Shown here in pieces: positions 50,046 to 57,720 of a stretch of DNA of 64,000 nt (the stretch's first letter is position 1; every line of letters begins with the position of its first letter). Under the pieces are notes generated by a model. It saw nothing but the letters and a program-made list of their open reading frames with translations. It searched no databases and was not told where the DNA came from. The translations under genes and the position numbers were made by a program. The stretch comes from Streptomyces sp. NBC_01237 (GTDB lineage: Bacteria > Actinomycetota > Actinomycetes > Streptomycetales > Streptomycetaceae): contig NZ_CP108508.1 in the NCBI RefSeq assembly GCF_035917275.1, positions 3,410,001-3,474,000 on the forward strand, read 5' to 3'.

Positions 50046-51223
50046 GCCTGTTCTCCCGCAGGGGCGCGACGCAGAGCGCCGACCAGCTGATCCCGTCCCG
50101 CCCTGTACAGCGGGCAGGCGGGGTGAGCGTCACCCCGGACACCGCGCTGCGCAACTCGGCGGTTTGGGCGTGCCTGCGCCTGCGCGCCAACTTGATCAGC
50201 ACCATGCCGGTGGACCTGTACCGCAGGGTCAACGGCATCCAGGTGGAGGTCCCGAAACCGCCGGTGCTGATCAACCCGGGCGGGGAACGCGTCGACATCG
50301 TCGAGTGGCTTTACTCCAGCCAGTTCGACCTGGACCGCTCCGGCAACTCGGTCGGGATCATCACGGCTGTCGACGGCCTCGGGTACCCCGCGCGGATCGA
50401 GCTGGTGCCGATCGCCGAGGTCACGGTCAAGGTGAGAAAGGGGGAGCTGTACAAGTACCGCATCGGCTCCGAGGACTTCGACCCGGCGAAGATCTGGCAC
50501 GAGAAGCAGTACACGATGAGCGGGCTGCACGTCGGCCTCAGCCCGGTGGCGTTCGCCGCCTGGTCCATCGGCGAGTACCTGTCCATCCAGCAGTTCGCGC
50601 TGGACTGGTTCTCCAACGGCGCTGTCCCCTCAGCCCACTTGAAGAACACCGCGAAGACCATCGCCCCGGGCGAGGCCGACGAGACGAAGCGCCGGTTCAA
50701 GGCCGCGACGGCGAACCAGGATCTGTTCGTCACCGGGCAGGACTGGGAATACAAGATGATCCAGGCCGAGGCCGCCGGGCAGGACTGGATCGAGGGCAAG
50801 CGGTACGGCATCAGCGACGTGGCCCGGTTCTTCGACGTCCCCGGCGACGTGATCGACGCCGCCATGTCCGGCAGCTCCGTCACCTACGCCTCGATCACCC
50901 AGCGGAACCTGCAGCTGCTCATCATGCACCTGGGCCCGGCGATCATCCGCCGGGAGAACGCCCTGTCCAGGCTGACCAGCCGCCCCCGCTTCGTGAAGCT
51001 CAACTCGGATGCACTGCTGCGCATGGACCCGACGGCCCGCGCCGCAATGCTCCGAACCCAGATCGAGTCCCGCCAGCTCGCCCCGTCAGAGGCCCGCGAG
51101 CTGGAGGAGCGCGCCCCGTTCACCGAGTCTCAGCTCGCCGAGTTCGACCGGCTGTTCGGCAAGGGCACCAGCCCCACCCCGACAGCGCCCCCCGTACCCG
51201 CGACCCCAGGAGCGACCCCATGA
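50042..51223 (+). CDS. portal protein (HK97 type)
   Basis: A 393-residue portal. The N-terminal wing (SAVWACLRLRANLISTMPVDLYRR), the central RYGISDVARFFDVPGDVIDAAMSGS segment and the clip region are typical of HK97-family portals, which form the DNA gate of the capsid. A Pro/Thr-rich tail follows. GTG start. Confidence 0.94.
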   Translation: MSLFSRRGATQSADQLIPSRPVQRAGGVSVTPDTALRNSAVWACLRLRANLISTMPVDLYRRVNGIQVEVPKPPVLINPGGERVDIVEWLYSSQFDLDRSGNSVGIITAVDGLGYPARIELVPIAEVTVKVRKGELYKYRIGSEDFDPAKIWHEKQYTMSGLHVGLSPVAFAAWSIGEYLSIQQFALDWFSNGAVPSAHLKNTAKTIAPGEADETKRRFKAATANQDLFVTGQDWEYKMIQAEAAGQDWIEGKRYGISDVARFFDVPGDVIDAAMSGSSVTYASITQRNLQLLIMHLGPAIIRRENALSRLTSRPRFVKLNSDALLRMDPTARAAMLRTQIESRQLAPSEARELEERAPFTESQLAEFDRLFGKGTSPTPTAPPVPATPGATP

Positions 51224-52050
51224 GCACGATGACCGCCCTGCGCGCGCAGGCCGCCGCCGCGCGGTCCGCCGCAGCCGACACCGGCGCGTCCGGAGCACCG
51301 TCCACCATGCTGCCCCGCGACCGGCCCGAGTCCCCCGAGGTCCGCTTCCGCTCCTCGCTCCGTGCGAAGAAAGTGCTACGCGACGAGCAGGAGTGGTTCG
51401 AGGTCTCCGGCTATGCCAGCGCCTTCGAGCAGGGCTACGAGATGTACGACTTCTACGGGCCGTACACCGAGGTCGTCTCCCACGGTGCGGCCGACGCCAC
51501 GCTGGCCGCCGACCCCGAGGTGGTGTTCCGCTTCAATCACTCGGGCACCCCCATGGCGGGTACGCGGAACCAGCGCCTGCAGCTGTGGGCGGACGACTCC
51601 GGCCTCGGGCAGCGGGCGTGGCTGAACCCGAAGCGGGCGGACGTGCAGCTGCTCGTCCAGGCCCTCGAGGACGACGACGTACGCGAGCAGTCGTTCATGT
51701 TCCGAATCACCTCGGGCCAGTGGTCCCCGGACTACACCGAGTACCGCATCAACGCCTTCGACCTGGACCGCGGCGACGTTGGCCCCGTGACGTACGGGGC
51801 CAACCCGCACACCAGCGTCAGCGCCCGGGCCGGGGACTTTCTCGCATCAATCCCGAACCTGCCGCCGCTCATGGCCCGCGAGGCGCTCGCCCGCCTCACA
51901 CAGCGGACCGATATCGGAGCACCCCCGGCCCTTCCCACTCCGGCCCCCACTCCGGCCCCCGCGCCGGCCCCGGCGGCACCGCCCGCGCAGCAGGGCCGAT
52001 CCATCACGATGCTGCGCACTCAGCTCCTGGTCGATGCCGACGAGGGCTGA
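51220..52050 (+). CDS. HK97-family prohead protease
   Basis: A 276-residue protein. The protease core (about 55-205) shows VSGYASAFEQGYEMYDFYGPY, the catalytic histidine in FRFNHSGTPMAGT and the serine in QSFMFRI. It cleaves the capsid delta domain during maturation. A Pro/Ala-rich linker and a C-terminal segment follow. ATGA overlap with the portal. Confidence 0.9.
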   Translation: MSTMTALRAQAAAARSAAADTGASGAPSTMLPRDRPESPEVRFRSSLRAKKVLRDEQEWFEVSGYASAFEQGYEMYDFYGPYTEVVSHGAADATLAADPEVVFRFNHSGTPMAGTRNQRLQLWADDSGLGQRAWLNPKRADVQLLVQALEDDDVREQSFMFRITSGQWSPDYTEYRINAFDLDRGDVGPVTYGANPHTSVSARAGDFLASIPNLPPLMAREALARLTQRTDIGAPPALPTPAPTPAPAPAPAAPPAQQGRSITMLRTQLLVDADEG

Positions 52051-52084
52051 CCGGCCCCTCTGAACCACACCGACGGCACGCTCT

Positions 52085-52136
52085 CCGGCAGATCGCCCGG
52101 AGGCGGGACCGCACCGTGCCCGGCAGATCGCCCGGA
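52085..52136. repeat. 17-base direct repeat before the capsid gene
   Basis: CCGGCAGATCGCCCGGA occurs at 52085-52101 and 52120-52136, in the 138-base gap between protease and capsid genes. It could be a promoter or mRNA-processing element. Confidence 0.7.
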
Positions 52137-52188
52137 CCGATGGTCGCGCCGCACCCACCACCACCCGATCTACCGGAAGGGCACCACC

Positions 52189-53610
52189 ATGCCTGGAACC
52201 ATCGACGACCTGATCGCCTCGATCGAGGTCGAGCGCGAGGCCGCGCTCAAGCGCAGCAAGAAGTGCGGCGCCGAGATCAAGCTCATCCTGGACAAGGCCT
52301 CGCAGGACGGCCGCTCCTCGCTCACCACGGAGGAGGACGAGCGGGTCGGCGAGCTGTTCGCCGCCCGCGACCAGTCCCGCAACGACGTGACCGGCATCGA
52401 GAACAAGCTGGCCAACGCCAACAAGATCAAGACCGAAGAGATGGAGCGGCAGGCCGAGGCGAAGAAGCAGACGCCGACCGAGGCCCGACGCCCCTCCTAT
52501 GACCAGGTCGCCCGCGTCGGCCAGGAGGAGCGCACCTACCGCAAGGACCAGGACCCCAATGGCAAGGGCTTCCTGATGGACGTCTCCCGTCAGTACCTCT
52601 ACCAGGACGTGGAGGCGTCCTCCCGTCTCTCCCGGCACATGCAGGAGGAGCGTGTCGAGCGGGCCGAGTACCTGCAGCGCGCGACCGGCACGGGCGCGTT
52701 CTCCGGGCTGACCGTGCCTCAGTACCTCACCGACCTGTACGCGCCGAAGACCGCGAACCTGAGGCCGTTCGCGGACATCTGCAACCCGCACCAGCTGCCC
52801 GCCGACGGCATGTCCGTGAACATCTCCCGGATCACGACTGGGTCGTCCGCAGACAACCAGGCCTCCGAGAACGCCAACGTGTCCGAGACCGACATGGACG
52901 ACACGCTGCTCACGGTCCCGATCAAAACAGCGGCCGGACAGCAGACCGTCAGCCGCCAGGCGATCGACCGCGGAACCGGCATCGAGGACGTCACCCTGCA
53001 AGACCTGTTCAACCGGGTCAACACCGTCCTCGACAACACGCTCATCAACGAGGCCACGACCGGACTGTCCGCCATCGCACAGGCGACGTCGTACACCGAC
53101 GCCACCCCGACCGGCGCCGAGCTCTACCCGAAGATCCTCGGCGCGGCCGCCGGGGTGGAGGCGGCGCTCCTTGCGATGGGCCGCCCGTCCCACGCGGTGA
53201 TGAGCTCGCGCCGCTGGTACTGGCTGTCGTCTCAGATGTCATCGGTCTGGCCGATGATCAACTGGAGCAACTTGCCGGTGCAGGCGGCCGGTACGGCCAA
53301 CGCGCAGTCGTCGTACGCGTCGGGGCCGCGCGGTGTGCTGCCGTGCGGACTCGAGGTCGTCGTCGACAACAACATCGCGACGAACCTGGGGGCCGGCACG
53401 AACGAGGACGAGATGTTCGTGGTCCCGCAGGACGAGTGCCACCTGTGGGAGGACGGCGAGGCCCCGCTGTTCATCCGCGCCGAACAGGCCAAGGCCGCGT
53501 CCCTCGGTGTGCTGCTGGTCGCCTACAAGTACTACGCCTACACCTTCGGCCGGTACGCGAACGGCATGCAGAAGATCGGCGGCACCGGGCTGGCCGCGCC
53601 CACCTTCTGA
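52189..53610 (+). CDS. major capsid protein (HK97 fold)
   Basis: A 473-residue capsid protein. Residues about 1-100 are a coiled-coil delta (scaffold) domain rich in Lys/Glu; the mature part begins before GAFSGLTVPQYLTDLYAPK, with E-loop and P-domain patterns, and a typical ending (FVVPQDECHLWEDGEAPLFIRAEQ). AAGGG precedes the ATG. A strong hairpin follows. Confidence 0.94.
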   Translation: MPGTIDDLIASIEVEREAALKRSKKCGAEIKLILDKASQDGRSSLTTEEDERVGELFAARDQSRNDVTGIENKLANANKIKTEEMERQAEAKKQTPTEARRPSYDQVARVGQEERTYRKDQDPNGKGFLMDVSRQYLYQDVEASSRLSRHMQEERVERAEYLQRATGTGAFSGLTVPQYLTDLYAPKTANLRPFADICNPHQLPADGMSVNISRITTGSSADNQASENANVSETDMDDTLLTVPIKTAAGQQTVSRQAIDRGTGIEDVTLQDLFNRVNTVLDNTLINEATTGLSAIAQATSYTDATPTGAELYPKILGAAAGVEAALLAMGRPSHAVMSSRRWYWLSSQMSSVWPMINWSNLPVQAAGTANAQSSYASGPRGVLPCGLEVVVDNNIATNLGAGTNEDEMFVVPQDECHLWEDGEAPLFIRAEQAKAASLGVLLVAYKYYAYTFGRYANGMQKIGGTGLAAPTF

Positions 53611-53617
53611 TCCCCGC

Positions 53618-53665
53618 AGCAGGCAGGCCCGCACGCCACGACTCCGGCGCGCGGGCCTGCCTGCT
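53618..53665 (+). terminator. hairpin after the capsid gene
   Basis: A perfect 15-bp stem (53618-53632 with 53651-53665) and 18-base loop, 8 bases past the capsid stop. It may reduce downstream transcription relative to capsid or protect the capsid mRNA 3' end. Confidence 0.75.
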
Positions 53666-53689
53666 CGGGCTGCCCCGAGGAGGCACAGC

Positions 53690-54076
53690 ATGGCCGTACA
53701 GACCGCGTTCGGCGGAGACCGCTACCCCAACAGCGCCCGCCTCTCCGAGGCTCAGGTAGGCAACGGCATATCGACGCACACCGTGGACCGCGGCGCGACG
53801 ACCGACCGCCCGGCGCTGCTCACCATCACCACCACGGTGGGCGAGACCCCGACCTGCACGTACCAGATCGAGGGCAGCGCCGACGGTTCGACGTGGTGGC
53901 CGGCCGCCTACGCCGACCTCGCCACTCCTGAAGCGCCGAGCGTCGCACCGTTCGACATCACCGCGGCCGGCACCGCCCACCGGATCCTGCGCCCCGGGCA
54001 CCCCTGGCGCTACCTGCGCGTGACCTACAGCGCGAACACCGCGGTGACCAACACCGCCGACATCGTCATCTTCTGA
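53690..54076 (+). CDS. putative head decoration or minor head protein
   Basis: A 128-residue beta-rich protein (RPALLTITTTVGETPTCTYQIEGSADGSTWWPA), directly after the capsid gene, where decoration proteins often lie. The family is not recognised. GAGGAGG before the ATG. Confidence 0.65.
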   Translation: MAVQTAFGGDRYPNSARLSEAQVGNGISTHTVDRGATTDRPALLTITTTVGETPTCTYQIEGSADGSTWWPAAYADLATPEAPSVAPFDITAAGTAHRILRPGHPWRYLRVTYSANTAVTNTADIVIF

Positions 54077-54089
54077 GAGGACAGCACCG

Positions 54090-54431
54090 GTGAGCACACG
54101 AGAAAAGAACATGGTGGCCGCGCTGCGGCGCGAGCGCGCCGCATACGTGGCCCAGGGCAAGGACGACCGAGTGGAACAGGTCGACGACCAGCTGCGCCGC
54201 CTCGGGGTCACCGCCGAGCCAGACCAGGACGACGGCCCGCAGGACCGCACCCCGGCCGACCCCGCCCAGCAGACCGCCGACCAGAACCCCGGAACCAGCA
54301 CGACCGCCGGCGACGACAGCGCCCCGCCCTCCGAGGCCGGGACCGCGGCCGCCGACGACACCGCGGCGGCCACGCCCCCGACGACTACGAAGAAGACCGG
54401 GGCCGCGCGCCGCACCGCCGCGAAGGAGTAG
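54090..54431 (+). CDS. hypothetical head-region protein
   Basis: A 113-residue protein: a basic helix (VAALRRERAAYVAQGKDD) then an Asp/Thr/Ala/Pro-rich disordered tail ending TAAKE. Found between capsid and connector genes; function unknown. Confidence 0.6.
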   Translation: MSTREKNMVAALRRERAAYVAQGKDDRVEQVDDQLRRLGVTAEPDQDDGPQDRTPADPAQQTADQNPGTSTTAGDDSAPPSEAGTAAADDTAAATPPTTTKKTGAARRTAAKE

Positions 54432-54435
54432 CGGC

Positions 54436-55029
54436 GTGGCCGAGGACTACGCGTCGATCGCGACGCTTCGTCTCATGCTCAAGACGCAGGACTCCGATCC
54501 CCGGGACGATCTGCTGCAGCGGGCGTTGGCCTCGGCCAGCCGGTCCATCGACAAGAGCACCGGGCGCCGGTTCTGGCTGGACCCGGTCCCGGTTGCCCGC
54601 ACCTATCGGACGGCCGGGCGCACCGTGCCCGAGGACGACGGGGAGGTCCTCCTGGTCGACGACATCGGGAGTACCGACGGCCTGGTGGTGGAGGTCGGCT
54701 CGGGCACGTCCTGGTCGCCGCTCGCTGCGGGCAGGGTGGAGACGATCCCGGAGAACGCGCTCCTCGACGGACGTCCTGTGACCGGGCTGCTGCTCGTCGG
54801 TGACTGCTGGACGTCGCGCCAGGCCCGGGTCACCACGCGGTTCGGGTGGCCGGCCATCCCGGATGACATCGAGCAGGCCACGCTCATCCAGGCCAACCGG
54901 CTCCAACGCCGCAAGGACAGCCCGGAGGGCGTGACCGGGTCCGCCGAGTGGGGCGTCGTCCGGCTGTCTCGCCGCGACCCGGACGTCTGGAACCTCATCG
55001 AGCAGTACGTGCTGCCCGGCTTCGGATAG
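54436..55029 (+). CDS. head-tail connector (gp6-like)
   Basis: A 197-residue protein. Start and end fit head-tail connectors (YASIATLRLMLKTQDSDPRDDLLQRALASASRSIDKSTGRRF; EQATLIQANRLQRRKDS), which join the portal to the tail. GTG start four bases after the previous stop. Confidence 0.8.
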   Translation: MAEDYASIATLRLMLKTQDSDPRDDLLQRALASASRSIDKSTGRRFWLDPVPVARTYRTAGRTVPEDDGEVLLVDDIGSTDGLVVEVGSGTSWSPLAAGRVETIPENALLDGRPVTGLLLVGDCWTSRQARVTTRFGWPAIPDDIEQATLIQANRLQRRKDSPEGVTGSAEWGVVRLSRRDPDVWNLIEQYVLPGFG

Positions 55030-55040
55030 GAGCACCACCC

Positions 55041-55484
55041 ATGCAGATGTCCGCCGTACGCGCGGCGGTCGCCGAGGCCGCCTCCGCCGTGGTGCTGCCC
55101 GTCGCCGCCAAGCTCACCTGCACCGGATACACCCCGGACGCGGTGACCGAACCCCACTTCTTCACCGGCGAGTACAGCGTGGAGTTCGACCGGACGATGC
55201 GCCGCGGCCTCGACTCCGCCGAGCTCACATGCCGCGTCCTCGTCGGCCTGGCCGACGACGAGGCAGCCCAACGGATCCTGGACGGTCTGCTCTCCGGGTC
55301 CGGCCCGGCCTCCCTCAAGCAGGCGATCGAGGCCGCCCGCGGCGGACCCGGGCATGCCGCGCTCGGCGGTGCGGCCGACGACCTGCAGGTGATGCGGGTC
55401 CAGGGCTACCGCTGGTACGAGCACCAGGGCGCCCAGTACATCGGCGCCGAACTCATCCTCAAGATCATCGGAAAGGGGGACTGA
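55041..55484 (+). CDS. neck/tail-terminator-region protein
   Basis: A 147-residue protein in the tail-completion position, with EYSVEFDRTMRRGLDSAELTCRVLVG and a C-terminal beta stretch. Probably a neck or tail-end protein; family not certain. GGAG before the ATG. Confidence 0.65.
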   Translation: MQMSAVRAAVAEAASAVVLPVAAKLTCTGYTPDAVTEPHFFTGEYSVEFDRTMRRGLDSAELTCRVLVGLADDEAAQRILDGLLSGSGPASLKQAIEAARGGPGHAALGGAADDLQVMRVQGYRWYEHQGAQYIGAELILKIIGKGD

Positions 55485-55487
55485 CCC

Positions 55488-56222
55488 GTGCCCAAGTTCG
55501 TGCTCCTGGACACCCGACTGTTCGCCCCCGGCGCCGACCTCAGCGGTGCCAGCAACAAGGTCGAACTCAGCAGCGAGATCGAAGACAAAGACGTCACCAA
55601 CTACCGCAGCCAGGGCTGGAAGGAAGTGATCGGCGGGCTCGGATCAGCCGAGATCGCCGGTGAAGGGCAGTGGGAAGCGGGCGACCCGTCGAAGGTCGAC
55701 GACGCCAGCTGGTCCGAGCTCGGCGGCACCGGCCCCTACACGGTCTGCCCCACCGACTCCGTCGTGGGCGCCCTGGCCTACCTCGTGTACGGGCTGCGCA
55801 CCGACTACAAGGTGGGCGACGCCGTCGGCGAGGTCGCCCCGTGGTCGGGCACCGTCAAGAGCTCCTGGCCGCTGGTGCGGGGGCAGATCGCCCATCCGCC
55901 CGGCATCGCCCGCGCCGCGACCGGCGCAGGGACGGCGCTCAACCTAGGCACGGTGCCCGCGGGGAAACGGCTGTACGCCGCACTCCACGTTCTGTCCGCC
56001 GCCGGAACCACCCCGTCGATCACGGCCCGCATCGAGTCGGACGACAGCGTCGGATTCGGCACCCCCGTCACCCGCGCCGCGTTCGCCGCGGCCACCGCCC
56101 CCGGCGGGCAGATCGCCCGCACTGACGGGCTGGCCATCACGGACACCCATTACCGCGTCGCCTGGGACATCACCGGGACGACGCCCAGCTTCATGTTCGC
56201 TGTCTCTCTCGGAATCAGGTGA
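55488..56222 (+). CDS. tail tube-like protein A
   Basis: A 244-residue protein. Its first half (IEDKDVTNYRSQGWKEVIGGL) matches the neighbour at 56227; the second half is an extra beta domain (about 125-244). Tail-tube proteins form the hexameric rings of the siphovirus tail. GTG start. Confidence 0.75.
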   Translation: MPKFVLLDTRLFAPGADLSGASNKVELSSEIEDKDVTNYRSQGWKEVIGGLGSAEIAGEGQWEAGDPSKVDDASWSELGGTGPYTVCPTDSVVGALAYLVYGLRTDYKVGDAVGEVAPWSGTVKSSWPLVRGQIAHPPGIARAATGAGTALNLGTVPAGKRLYAALHVLSAAGTTPSITARIESDDSVGFGTPVTRAAFAAATAPGGQIARTDGLAITDTHYRVAWDITGTTPSFMFAVSLGIR

Positions 56223-56226
56223 CCTC

Positions 56227-56637
56227 GTGGCAAAGATGGTTCTGCTGGCGGCCTTCGTCAGCATCAGCGGAAACGACCTCAGCAGCTACGCACGCAAAGC
56301 GGAGGTGACGGTCGAGGTCGAGGACAAAGACATCACCACCTACGCCTCCCTCGGGTGGAAAGAGGTGATCGGCGGCCTCAAGTCGGGGGAGTTGAACTTG
56401 GAGCTGCTCCAGGACGTGGCCGCAACGAAGATCGACTCGATCATGTGGCCCCTGCTCGGGACGGTGGTTCCTTTCGTGGTCCGCCTGGACAGCGCCCCCA
56501 AGGGGGCCTCCAATCCGGAGTGGACGGGCAGCATCCTGGTCAACGGGTGGAACCCCATCGAGGGGTCCGTGGGTGACGAGGCGTCCGTGTCGGTCGGCTA
56601 CCCGACGTCGGGGGCCGTGGTCCGCGCGGTCGCCTGA
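56227..56637 (+). CDS. tail tube-like protein B (paralogue)
   Basis: A 136-residue protein sharing the VEDKDITTYASLGWKEVIGGL segment with the gene before it, but without the extra domain. One of the two is likely the main tube protein. GTG start; one-base overlap with the next gene. Confidence 0.75.
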   Translation: MAKMVLLAAFVSISGNDLSSYARKAEVTVEVEDKDITTYASLGWKEVIGGLKSGELNLELLQDVAATKIDSIMWPLLGTVVPFVVRLDSAPKGASNPEWTGSILVNGWNPIEGSVGDEASVSVGYPTSGAVVRAVA

Positions 56638-57146
56638 TGGCCGCCGGCGGCCCCCCGTTCGACCTCCAGGTCACCGCCGAAGGCTTGGACTCTCTCGTCC
56701 GGGCTATCCGCCGCGAGGAGGACGGCAAGGCGCTGCGCAAGGACCTCGCGAAGAACATGCGTGACGCGCTGAGGCCCGGCGCGGCCCTGGCCAAGTCGGG
56801 AATCATGGCTATGCCCTCAGCAGGCACCGGCATGGGCGCGGGGCTGCGGGCCGGGATCGCCAAGAAGATCCGGCCCGAGGTCAAGCTCGGCGGCAGGTGG
56901 ACCGGCGCCCGTGTGAAGGCGTTCAAGACGCCAGGGCTGCGCGGCTTCGCGAACGCTCCGAAGCGCACGAACCGGAGGTCCGGCGGGTGGCGGACCCTCA
57001 CCTACGGCCGCGAACCGTGGCGCACCCAGACGGGCAAGCGGCTGTGGTTCGACGAGCCCTTTCAGAACGACTCCGCGGCCTACATGGCCGCGGTCCATGA
57101 AGCGATGGAAGACATGGCCCGGCGCCTGGCGGCGCGCGGCCGATAG
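56637..57146 (+). CDS. HK97-gp10-like tail completion protein
   Basis: A 169-residue basic protein. LRKDLAKNMRDALRPGAALAKSGIMAMP and the C-terminal AVHEAMEDMARRL helix fit HK97 gp10-like proteins. Its order, after the tube genes, is slightly unusual. Confidence 0.7.
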   Translation: MAAGGPPFDLQVTAEGLDSLVRAIRREEDGKALRKDLAKNMRDALRPGAALAKSGIMAMPSAGTGMGAGLRAGIAKKIRPEVKLGGRWTGARVKAFKTPGLRGFANAPKRTNRRSGGWRTLTYGREPWRTQTGKRLWFDEPFQNDSAAYMAAVHEAMEDMARRLAARGR

Positions 57147-57155
57147 GAGAAACCC

Positions 57156-57566
57156 ATGTTCCTGGTCCTGCACCGCGAGGGCGAGTCCGAGCCGACCCGC
57201 TGGCGCTACGAACCCAAGAAGCTCATGTCCGTGGAGAGGGAGGACATCGAGCGCCGCACCGGCAGGCACTTCGCCCAGTTCACCCAGGACGTCCTCCAGG
57301 GCAACAGCCTCTGCCGCCGCGCGCTGCTGTTCACCTACCTGCGGCGCGACCACCCCAAGACCCGGTTCGAGGACGTCGACTTCGGGTGGGACGAGCTGAC
57401 GCTGGAGTACTCCCGGCAGGAGTACGCGACCATGCGCGAGAGCATCCTCGGCTCCCTGCACGGCGACGAGCTGGCGATGGCCCTGCAGCAGATCGACCGG
57501 GACGCGGCCGACGCCTACGACGACATCGAGGCCACGGGAAAAGTCCAGCTGCCGATCGCAGGCTGA
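57156..57566 (+). CDS. tail assembly chaperone, short form
   Basis: A 136-residue acidic protein located before the tape measure, the place of lambda G and HK97 gp13. A GGGAAAA slip site eight codons before its stop and an overlapping -1 frame identify it as the upstream partner of a frameshifted chaperone. GGAG precedes the ATG. Confidence 0.82.
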   Translation: MFLVLHREGESEPTRWRYEPKKLMSVEREDIERRTGRHFAQFTQDVLQGNSLCRRALLFTYLRRDHPKTRFEDVDFGWDELTLEYSRQEYATMRESILGSLHGDELAMALQQIDRDAADAYDDIEATGKVQLPIAG

Positions 57567-57694
57567 CGCAACTCGGCAACGCCGCCCACCTCCTGAAGAT
57601 CAGGCCGTGGGAGTGGGAGCTGATGACCGTGGAGCAGACCGACGCGGCCCTGGACTGGCTGGACCAGTACGAGAAGGCCGTCGAAGACGCATGA
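57156..57694 (+). CDS. tail assembly chaperone, -1 frameshift fusion
   Basis: Slipping back one base at 57536-57542 replaces the last seven residues by a 50-residue extension (SPAADRRLTQ to YEKAVEDA), giving a 179-residue protein like lambda gpGT. The extension contains IRPWEWELMTVEQTDAALDWLDQY, a pattern typical of the T part. Both forms guide tail assembly around the tape measure. Confidence 0.82.
57536..57542 (+). other. programmed -1 ribosomal frameshift site
   Basis: G GGA AAA in the zero frame is a canonical X XXY YYZ heptamer. The -1 frame stays open to 57694. Confidence 0.85.
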
Positions 57695-57720
57695 CCAACT
57701 GAACACAGAGGAGGTGCCCC

